A stretch of 64,000 nucleotides of DNA, taken from Polydactylus sextarius (taxonomy: Eukaryota; Chordata; Actinopteri; Polynemidae). The stretch's first letter is position 1, and the number at the start of each line of letters is the position of its first letter. Shown piece by piece: positions 1 through 11,200 of this stretch. The stretch spans positions 13,629,001-13,693,000 of the forward strand of contig CM028918.1 of NCBI GenBank assembly GCA_016801845.1, written 5' to 3'. The notes beneath the pieces are model-generated. The model was not told the DNA's origin, made no database searches, and was given only the letters and a program-made list of their open reading frames with translations. A program made the translations under genes and the position numbers.

Positions 1-3000
1 AACATATAAGCATCATGTTCTAAGCTGGATGTAGTTTCTTTGTTGGTATAAGAAAAAAACATTTCATAGGTGTAGTGCACTAGGTATGTGTTTTACAAAA
101 AGATAAAGATCTGTGAGATAGGCAGAGAAGTTTCATGCTTCACTAAGATTGCACCAAAATGGAAGATCCTGGCATCCATGCTACCATCAGATTGGCTGGC
201 AGCTCCTCCTAAATGTGCAGTATGTTCTATTTTTACTAAATTGTCAGCTCTAGTATTTGAGATGTTGTTCACTGTGGATGCTGCTGATCGTGCTCTGTGC
301 CAGTGTACACTGAGCAGACAGTACTGACTGTTGTAAAAGTCTGGAACATACTCCTGCTTTTACCCATAATGAGGAAAATAACCTGAATTTGCACATAATG
401 TTGGTAATTAGAAGATTTTGTAGAGATGCCATGTCTTGAAGGTGAATGCATGTCTTGGCAGTTGTAGCGGAAACAGAGAGCGTGAGTAGTCCCTGTGTTA
501 TGATGTTGCACTTATTCCTGTGGGTGTACTCGTAAGCATGTTGAAGACACCTGCTTAAGTTGACTCTCTTGAGTGAACGGTGACACATGAAAGCTTTTCC
601 ATGTGTTTATCTCTGCAGTATGTAAGGCCATTTTTAAGTCCCATTTTTATTTCAATTTAGTCTTTCCAGAGTCAAGTGGGAACATTTTGGCATGTGTTTC
701 AGAGGCATTACTTGCCTTTTTTTATTAGATAGATGACCATATAGAAGTAACAGGAAATGGCATGAGGAAAAACACACAACTGTATCACTGAATATATAAG
801 TTTGAAGTGTAAAAGTGAAGAAAAACTGATAGTTTCAAATGTTATAGTAATTCTTGGTGCTGCATAATGTATGATTGATTGAAAGCACCAGTCAGAACAT
901 CAACTTATGTTGTGTGACTCACAGGCGTGTATTTGTGAGCAGTGCTAATTTTTGCTCAGCCCCGATTCGTCTGTTTAAATACACCGTACGATGCGTGTTG
1001 CCGTGGCCCACTGCGTCCCCTGCCTCTTGTTAAATGAATGGTGTGCAGGTGCTGGAGGCTCCTTGTGGGGGTAATTAAAGCATGTCATTACATGGGCAGT
1101 TAAATTGTCACTGTACTGTTGAACCTGTTTGAAATGATAATAGGGATTGGCTGGAGGCGGCACTGTATTGCTCTCCAGTCAGACACCCTGTTGCTTTGGA
1201 TCAGGAATTAGCCCGTTAATGTTTCTGAAGCATTTCTATTGCTATAATGGCTCTCAGACTTGTCAAGTCAAATTAACACCCGAGAAAGCCATTTACAAAT
1301 ATCTGCAAGTCCACAAGAATTGGTTTTTAAGCTGACTGTGTGAAACCTTTTATTTCATTTGTCACATGCTACTGGGCACACATTAGGATGAAGGTATGGT
1401 CACATTTTATGAGTGTGACTGTCAGCCTTGTCAGACTAGTATTTTCATATGAAATGCATAAATAGACCCATGTGCTTTTCATTTAGCCAACTTTAACTGG
1501 CATTTTTTTTATTTTGTATCATGCAAAAAAAAGAGCACATTTTAGTGTTTGGTTTAAAAGTAAAATTATGAGTGAACACTGTTCTTGCCTTGGTGCTTTC
1601 TTCCCATCTCTAACCACCATGTGGTTTCACTTTGTTTTAAAGTATTTTAACCGTAAACTACAGGACGTCTTCTCTGACATTTTCTTAGTTTTGCATGTGA
1701 AGTCATTTAGATTTTCTGTGTAAATGTGCATGTGTTGCTGTTTGTTTTACGTGTTGCATAGTCTTGGATCACGCCGGTTAATTAGCACCAGGAGGGGGAG
1801 GGGTTTGTTGTATTGGAAGTGCATGGGTAATGACCCTGTTGGCATAGTAGCAGCATGCTCAATGGGCCGTGTGTGTGTGTGTGTGTGTCTATATGTGTGT
1901 GTGTGTATGTACCAGCCAGCCAAATGCCTTGCCTTCAGTGCGACATCTCTTGGCACATGAATCTGGCAAGCAACTTGTGTGCAGCCCTCTCTCTCTCTAC
2001 CCAACAGAGATATGACTGTCTGTAACCTGCTTCCACCACCGCACATGTTGTTGTTGTAGTGTAATTGAATATTGTCCTGTAATACCTTAAGTTGTAGGTC
2101 AGTGGTGCTTAACTTCTCTGCGGGGGTCATTTATAAAAGAAACACTACACAGACTGGTTTACCTACTTTTCGCCTCATCTTTAAGATTTAATGTCAGCTG
2201 TGTGTGTTTGTTTGAGGTTGACACATGGATAAGGTCACTTCTTGTAAATATAATAAATATGTTTTAGTCTGGATCATATCTGTGAGTCAGTGTTCTTGGT
2301 TTTTGTTTGGATGGATGTGTCTGGCGAGTGTCTAGGTGCTAGGGTGAGCAGTGTGCTATGGATTAAATGGTCAATGGAAGTGATCATCACCTATGAACAG
2401 GCAGTGGAGTTAGACCTATGAGGATTTACATTTAAGTCCATTTCCCACCAAGATGATTCAACTTTCATTTACTTTTTATACTAACCCTTGACCTAACCCC
2501 TAACCAGCTTATCCCTGGGTTTAATCTTTCCCATATTAAATTGTGTGTTTACATTATTCCAAATATTTCCAGATCTAGATAAAGCTGTCATTTTAATGAG
2601 GGTAATTGTATCATGATGTCACAAAACTTTATCTTTTGTCTTTATTTTTATTGAGACCCCTAGTGGCAGAAAATAACACATTGTGCCTTTAACTGACTCA
2701 TTTTCTGGGACCATTTTTCATTATTTCACTCTTGAGACTCCAGAGACTGCTATTATCTATTAATCCCCATTAAGAGAGAGAGAGAGAAAGAGTGCTACTG
2801 TTATCCATATCATTACCAGAAATTTTTAATATCAGTGTCTAGTGAAGTTACCCAGTGTGCCCTTCCTTTTTGGCAGAGACGGCACAGCATGATGCTCATG
2901 CTGGAATAGTGTAGACTCAGCCCTAGTAAAACCAAAAGCTGGGATTGACATCACAGATTAATGTAGATTACATTCAGTGATTACTGGCCACAGGATGAAT

Positions 3001-6000
3001 CGTGATGACCTCACATCCCATCAGAAGGCAATAAATCAGGAGATGTCAGTGGAGCTCCCTGTGGAGGAGCTCGGAACAGGGAGGTGGACATTCAGGTCAC
3101 CTCTCAATGCCATGGGAAACAGAAATAGCTCAAGGTTACAGCCAATGTTTGTGTAGGGAATAGTCATCTGTGAATTTCATAGTTATTACACAAAAGGCAT
3201 CAAAGCTATATAGAATAATTCCCAAAGCTCAGCCAACATTTGAGATCCTGACTTTCCCCAAGAGGCAGAAATGAGTCAATCAAACCTCACGTCTTCAATG
3301 CAAATGCATCCCCTCAATGATAATGAATTGTTGCCAGGCTTGGATCTTGCATGGGATTACACAACAGGCCTGGATCTCACATTCTTAGTATTCTTCGGAT
3401 GCAAACGTGCACGTCGCCCCACATGCAGAGGGCTGACCCCTCTTTTGAAAAAGAAGCGTGCAGATCCCATGCTTAGTGACCCCAACCTGCCCTGGCTTCC
3501 ACTTCCCACTGCCACCTCTCTCTGTTCCCCGTCGCTTTTCATTTCAATGGCCACCTTCCGCTCACCCATCCACCCTTCATCTGGCGTGGGAACCTTCACC
3601 TGTGGCTCTCCCCAGGCATCTTAACCATCATATCTTCTGTCTTGACAAGAATGGCCTTTTGTGGTGGTTCTACCTGGACTCAACAAAAGGATGAGATTTG
3701 GTTCGTTTTTCACAAAGATGGAACTTGGAGTATCACATCATTTGAAGGAAATGCAGATTCTGTGAGTACGTAACACATAAACAACCCTTTTTTACCACCA
3801 TGCCCCCCTTCATGACTTCAGAACTAGGATTTCTCTTAGTAAATCCCCTAATCCATTTGGGGAAGGGCCAGATTGGCTTTTGGAGATTTGACTGATGAGG
3901 GATTCTTTATGGTCGCTAAAATATCAATGTCAAATGTTGTGTGTTTTTGTGAGGAAAAAAAATGTTTTATCAATAAAATTAGCCTGTTAGTGGAGTTGTA
4001 GCGCAAATCGATAAAAGATTAGGACTTTTCTGATTGAGAACCACTGGCTGCTTTATATGACTCCAGCCATGTAACTGTCCTGCTCTGGCTCAGTAGCACA
4101 CATGCTGACACTAATTGTCCTCGTGCTGACTGTGTCTCTTCATGGACAATGGTTTTGATTGGGATGGGGGTGAGTTACGGTGTTGGGACAAGGGTCTTTG
4201 TTCAGTAGCCTTTCCCCCTTCCCTCCCCCACTCCTCCCCTTTATCCCCCTGCCCATCCATCTATCTTGTTCCAACCATTTGGGCAGCTGTCACTTAATCC
4301 AGCTAATCACAGACTGGGATGGTCTGTGGGAAACCAGACTAGTCCGTGGCTTTGCTCAAGCCCAACACACAATGACTCAGGGGACTATTTAACCAAACGT
4401 TTACAACATGTAGGTATGCAGGCGAGTCTGGCTTTTGGGTAAACCCAAAAGTTGTAGGTCACAATATGTCCACCTGTTCTCTCTGGGCTGTCAGATTTGT
4501 TTGCAGCACTTGCATAGTCTTACGATACAGATAAGCATCATCCTAAGATCAAACTCTCTAGTTACTAACGTGTGCATTGCCACTCATGGATCCTCTTCTA
4601 TGCATTGGCATACGCACACACCCACCCACATGCTGGGGCAGCCAGCCCACCCTTTTGTGGTGGGGGGAGGGGGGATGGGTGGAAAGGTCAGAAGCCGAGC
4701 TACATATCGTGGGATGATCCACGGTCATGTCAAATAATCCATCTTTGAGGCTGCATCTGTTGTACGTCTGCAGTTTGACTGGTTGGCAGAGTTTCAGCAG
4801 CAGCAGCATCACCACCCATTGACTGCCTGCCTTTTTGCCCCAAACCCCCCAGACTCTCCTCTGCTTCATGCATCTTCTCTAACCATAGATTTCTTCCCAA
4901 CCACCTTCTCTATTCCAGCCTCATTTTGGCTTCTCATGTCTTGCCAGCAGCTACAGGCTCATGCAGCTGTACCACCCGTTGTCCAAACTCCGACCCGAGC
5001 GCTTTAGCTCACCCCTATCCCATCATCTTCCATCCCCTTCTCCTGTCACCCGTGGTCTTCCACAATAACACTCCCCTCCCCTTCCTCCCGCCACCACCCA
5101 CAGCCAGACAAGCCTGCTTAATCCCATAGCCCAGCAGCAACCAGCCTACCAGCTTGTTGGTCCCCCAGATCAACAACACACACATACACACACATTTTCC
5201 AATCCTTCTCCCTCCCTATCGTTTCCCTTCCCCACTTCATTCAACCAACTACCAGCTCCTCAAATACTTGTCTAATGCTTTTTTTCTCTCTACCACCTGC
5301 CCAGACCAGCATCCTATCAATGACTTTACAGTGGAGGTCACGGCAGTCACACTGCGGCTACTACAACTGTCACTGGTGGTGACGTAATGAATGCTATTTA
5401 GGTCAGCTGGTTGCCTAGCAGTGCACGGCACACCAGCTAGATTACTCCTGTGATGCTGGTTAGCTTGGTTAGTTTTCCATCTGTGTGTGTTTACTCAGAC
5501 CATAGACAGCTGCGCAAAAAAGCTCAGGTTAGTTCAGGTTAAACTCTCATAGTTTGCACATTTCTAATTACAATGAGGTGATTCAGTAGTGCCAGCTAAA
5601 TGCATTTGTGAATTAATGAAATACACAATTACAAGTGTTTAACTGTATTTAGTGCAACAGGAGTGGGGGTTTAGTCCATACTGACTCTGAAAATAGCATT
5701 AACCAAGCCATTAGAGATGATACAATCAATCCATTAACTGATTAGTGCATCGAGAGAAATTCAACTGCTAGCCGTTTTGATTATTGATTAACAGTTTCAG
5801 TTATTTTTCTAATGAAAACATCTAATATTTCACCCTCCCAGTTTCTCAGTTGTAACTATTTGATGCTTTGTTGTGCTTCAGTATTTTAATTAGACTTAAG
5901 GAAACAGATTTTTTCCACCTTTTTCTTACATTGTATAGACCAAATAATCAATCAAATGAGAAAAGCAAAATCACATCTGTTGAAAATGCAAACTTCTGGT

Positions 6001-8173
6001 TGCTGCCTAATATCCATCCCATTTTACCAAAGCTCAAGGTGACATCTCCAACCAATAGACCAAAACCAAATGTATTCTTTTGGAAAATTACAAATAAAAA
6101 TAAACAGAAAATCCCATTATCTGACTAAACCTGGCACATTTACAGTAGTTTTAATAACAGCAGGTTTAATAATTTTCTGTTTATCCATGAGATGATTAGT
6201 GAAGTTATCAATTCATCACAAGGCAAAACACATCTATCAATGCACTACGACTGTTATACTGGTCAACAGTAAAGCATAACTTGGTGCGAAACCAGATAAT
6301 CCCCTTAGCTGCTGATTTACCTCACTGTCTGACAACCAAGGACAAAGCCAGGCAGAGTTCATCTCACACAGCTAATATTGGCAAAGTGACCTTCTTAATG
6401 GACATTATACCTGCTGAGGTTTTATTTTTCCTGAAAACACGGTGGAAGACCACCAGGCTTCTTAATGTCTCTGGTTTTATTTTGTACATTAATTTTATTA
6501 CATGGGTTTTATTGTACCTGGGTGGTGTGTGCACATAGGTGGGTGGTCAGATTGAATATCAGTAGATAATAGGTAATAAAAACCTATCAAATTGAAATTT
6601 AACATGTTAAATCTGCTTCTTTCTCATTTTGGGGTGTTGCTACATGTCTTCAACTCTTGTATAAGTTATTTCAAATTAAAAGCCCCCACTGAGTCCTGTA
6701 ACTGTCGCTTGGTGTCATTGCAGCAGCATGAACAACTCAATGGCAGGTGCATCTCGTAAGCTAATGGATTCTGTAACCATGTGTTATATGAATGCTAAAA
6801 GACAGATTAGGTCCAATTTGAACCTCAAATTGCTTGCCCCTCATTAAATTAAGATTCAGCCAAATATCTTCCACTTCCTGTAATTGTTTAGTCGTGGAGG
6901 GTCTTGTCGCCTGATGAAATGGGCGATCAATTGACAATCTGGCTCCTGGAGGATCAGTTGGAGAGATCCACAGTCTGATTTTCCACATGACCAAATGTAG
7001 TTTTCACTGACGCAATAGTGATATAAAACTGAATGTTGCTGCAGAACAGACCAGACTGTGTTGTCTTTGTCTCTCAGCCATCTGCAGCTCCATATTTTTC
7101 TTCTTCGAACATTACATTCTTTGTAGAACTGCGCAAAGCAGCGCTGCTCATCTCGCCTCTTGTCACTACAGTTGAGGAAGTAGTCTTCTTGTTTGAGCAA
7201 GCCTTATTGGAAGTGTGCGTTTCCAGATAAAGTGGCCATCTATGTATATCTGTGGACTTTTGCTCACTTGAACACTATAACTCCAGGGTACATGTGTGCA
7301 GTTTCATACTACACACAACTACTCCACTGAAAACTGAACCTGGAGGAAACCCAGGCAGCTTGGTGTAATGCTTCCCTCGCATCTTCTACTCTTCACATCT
7401 TAGTCCTACAGCTTCTCTTGGCTTCTTCCCACATTTGTACTTACCTTATCTTGCTCTCCTACCTCCGAATTATTGGGTTTCATTTGCAGCGTAACTCAAG
7501 CGCACCTCTGGGCAACAGATCCAAGCTGCATACGAGACTCTGTAGTAGCAGCAATGTAATCGATTTTTGCATCACTTGTGTGTATGTGTGTGCATGTGTG
7601 TGCTGCGTTTGAAGGAGCGTTGCTTGACTATGGCAAAAATGATCACCTGTCTGTTAGAAGCTCACTGTGATTGTAAATGATTTGGTTCTCAGTGAAACAG
7701 GAAACAAATATCATGTTACTTTTTTGTTGCTAAGAATAGAGTTACATGTTGTCACGCTTAGTAATGACTATTGCTGCAACTAGTTCCAGTGCTCATTGAA
7801 AGAAAAAGCAGCTAAAATTAGAGAACTTTTGATCGAACAGCAGGTTTTATGGTTGTTGTAATGTGGTAAAATGTGACTAGATTTTTTTTAGATGCTTGTT
7901 TTGTTTCCTACCTATAATATGTTACCAACGTGTGCGCCTATAGATGATTTACCGGAAAAGTATTGATTAGAAAAGATAGAGATTCTGTTTTCTCATATGT
8001 ACCATTGCATGATGCAGTTGTTTGAAATCTGCCCAGTGGAAAGTACCACTGGGATGTTCGGCAAAGCAATGAACAGACTCCACAGTCTTGTAATGTGAAC
8101 CTGAATGGAAAAAAAATATTAAATTATTTGTAATAATTACACTCTTTTTCTGTTTATTTTTTTGTCTCTCCAG
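1..8173 (+). other. partial intron 2 of jag2
   Basis: No exon could be supported here. I looked for exon 2, which encodes most of the MNLL domain, and did not see its conserved cysteine-rich segment on either strand, so the window starts inside this intron. Contents include a GT repeat (1869-1888), a strongly pyrimidine-rich plus-strand stretch (about 4780-5320), three perfect YGTGGGAA words (3585-3592, 4325-4332, and reverse strand 7426-7433), and two blocks of complex, repeat-poor sequence (about 1140-1330 and 6700-6990) that could be conserved non-coding elements. The short open frames in this stretch have no recognisable domains. Confidence 0.75.
1869..1888. repeat. GT microsatellite
   Basis: Ten uninterrupted GT units, followed by a degenerate GT/AT continuation to about 1907. 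Confidence 0.95.
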
Positions 8174-8228
8174 CGCTCGTTCACGTTGATTGTAGAGGCC
8201 TGGGACTGGGATAACACCACACGCAGCA
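8174..8228 (+). CDS. jag2: jag2 exon 3: end of N-terminal C2/MNLL domain
   Basis: The 55-nt exon lies between a CTCCAG acceptor and a GTAAGT donor. It translates in phase 0 as RSFTLIVEAWDWDNTTRS plus one base. This is the family segment that closes the N-terminal lipid- and receptor-binding domain (vertebrate JAG2 has RSFTLIVEAWDWDND). It is 3 nt longer than the 52 nt I recall for JAG1, so the frame is unchanged. Confidence 0.95.
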
Positions 8229-11200
8229 GTAAGTCTGAACTTTATTCAAATCTAAATGCTGTCACTTTCAAAACCAGTAAGATTAGGCTAATTATCTCAA
8301 AGTATTGTGATAATAAGATATGAGTGTGACATTTTACATTTGAGAACATTTTTTCTAGCGGATAAACAGCATCACTGGAAATCGTATCAATGTTTCAAAC
8401 ATTTATCTCTCTACTTCATTTTTCTGTGACCTGATTACCCAACCAATGGTAATGAAATATTTGCAATAATTCTGTATCGACATATGTATTGCATCTTTAT
8501 GATTTTGGTAAGAATTTTCAGAACTTTCTTGATCACCTCTTTAAAGCTATAGATGTCATATTTCTATTTAACTGAAACTTGATTGAATTCCTGCATGAAC
8601 ACCCTTTGATAGGTATAGTTGTACTATATACTGTCGCAGCTCAAGACGTTTCATATAGAAGACAAGCTTTGGTTCTTCTTAGCTATGTTGGCTCTGACGG
8701 TCAGTGCTGACCAGCTGTATCCTGTTTTCCTTTGGTTATGTCCGCTGGGTGGACTCCTGTACAACCCCTTTTTCCCGTCTAAGCAGTAGCTCAGTCTGGG
8801 AGGAAGAGGACCCATTGAGGACTAAAATGTCTTTATGTGTGGATGTAGCTTTGATCTGTGGAGACGGTGGCATTTTTCATGAGTCTCAAATTCCTTTTTG
8901 TGCATGTATGTATGAGCATGCATGTGTTTATATACTGAATCATACTGTCCTCTCTAGTCCAAACTTGCGCCTTATTTATATGAGGTCACTGCATCCTGTT
9001 TTGTCCATAACATCAAACGCATTTCCACTTGCGCATTTAGACAATGGAGAAGAAATAGGTTTTGACATCATAGCTCTTTTATTAGACTATTACATACCCT
9101 GTGTAGTCTCCTGTTTCTCCACTAATTGTGTACATTTACACTAATTAGTTCTGATGTTTCTGATTGATATACGGCCTAAGTGCTGCTTGTCCAGTTGATT
9201 TCTTGCCAGACGGTCTCAGCCAAGTAGCTGCAAAGAAATAAAACAGATGCGTTTTGGATGTAAGGATGCAAGACATTAAAAACACATTTTCAGAACGTCC
9301 AAGTAGATAAATTTAGCTTAGAAAGGAGAAAAACAAATGCTTGCTTTTTTCAGTTTGATGCTAAAAAGTTGGAATTTGATCAAACTGGCCTTTGGAGCGA
9401 ACTTGCTTCGTTCTCCGTTGCTTTTCAAAAGCTGAATCCAGCCTGGCTTTGGGTCACAGACATCACCTGACTTCAACCTCGGTGTCACGGGTTCAAGAAA
9501 CACAAACGTCTGGAACAAATGCTCCTTTCAACTTTTGTGGAAGGAAATCTGCCTGTGGTGGCAAACTCCTGAAAGGTCACAGTAAAGTTACAGCAACGAT
9601 TGTAGCCTTTGCTTTGTAGGTTTGTCGCAGAGGTCACGCTGGTTACAGTAATTCTAGTTTGATGCAACAGAACACAAATATTTAATTTAGTAAAAATTAG
9701 GGTTGGGTTTTTAGCATTACAGGATAATTTAACTTAAAAATACAGCACAATAGTGTCATTTTTCTCATCAATCAACTGCTCTACGCCAAATACAATGTTG
9801 GACCAATGTTGGATCAGCATCAGTCAACTTATATACACCAATATAAATGTACAGTTTTTTTTATTGCCACAGCAGTCTCATTCCTACACTGATAAGATCT
9901 TGTGGTAAGGATTTTGGTTATTTGGTATTTATTAATACTCATTGCCAAATAGTTACAACCACTTGCATGAACAAGCAAGTTGCATGCTTTCAACAGCGTA
10001 AGCATCTACCAAGAATCATGACAAATAAGTTCAAATTCCCACTGAATAATTTCAAACCCTCCCAACCACGACAGCACCAAAGCCCTCTGAAAACCCAGAG
10101 TGACTGAAATTCAAGTGAAGGACCAGAGAGGTCCCTATACGTCAAACACTGACTATGTGCATTGGCATGTCATAAGCCCCCTGAGATTATTTGTTTTGCA
10201 CAATAATAGATGTAAGAGAAGTAAAATGTAGAAATCCATGACGGTGTAGACAATGGGTCTTGTTCTGAGTCAGCAGCAGCCTCATGTCTTGTCCTACGTA
10301 AGAGCCCACCAAAGTGCAGATCCGTCAGTGAGATTCCTGTCTTCCAGCGTCATGTCCTCTGGTGTGCCTTCCCCCTATGTCCTCAGGAAAGGCAGCCGGC
10401 TGTTTTCCTTGTGTTTATCGAGCAGGAAGTGGAGTGGACTGGGCGGCCGGGCTTAGTGTTTAGACACCGAGGTAGCAGAGCCCGGCTTGGGCCCGGAGCC
10501 CATTGTTCTCTATCTGGCAACTGCCGGGGGTTATTTCTGTTATTGTTGCTTAATTCTGTCTGACATTGTGTCAGTCCCCAGCAGAGGAAGGTGTGTGTGC
10601 ATGTATATGTGTGTATGTGCATGTATATGTGTGTGTGTGTTCCTGCTTGCTCACTTCAAAATGTCTATGGTGCGTTAAGAGTCCAAAGCTACTGAGAAAA
10701 GGAAATCACAGACCCCCTATTTCCACAGAGATTGTTTGCCAGCTTCGATCCCACTGTGATAAAGATTACTTTCTTCGTGGAAGCTGGCGCTACAGCGAAC
10801 CCCATAGAGGGCAAACAATGTTTAATGCAAGTGTCGGTGTGCTAGAGGCTAAAGAGTAGAATCCTTCCGACAGGACGGTACACACACACACACACACACA
10901 CACGCAGAGAGAGAGAGCTCGGAGGCACTGCTGATGTGTGCCATCACCAGAAAATGGATCAATTTGCAGACAATGAATTTCAATTGCATACTTAAAATTC
11001 AGCAGGCACTTTACACACAGACACACACATACACAATGTGATATCAAAGTGTCTGTCTGCTGAATAACAATGCTCTGCTTTTTCTTGTGATAGAGTAATG
11101 TTATATCAGAATAAATGCACTTCACATCATTGTTCAGTGTTAGCATTTAAAATAACTATTTTCTTTTTCAAATCAAAGTGGCTTTATCTCATGTTTGTAT

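Noticed and set aside
3271..3624. 117-codon plus-strand open frame in intron 2
   Set aside because: No domain, no splice context, low-complexity Pro/Ser content from a pyrimidine-rich stretch. It also lies inside a gene intron.
1..8173. Possible jag2 exon 2 within the left part of the window
   Set aside because: The MNLL exon should show the conserved cysteine-rich run and a TFQFAWP-like end before its donor. I found neither on the plus strand, so exon 2 is taken to lie upstream.
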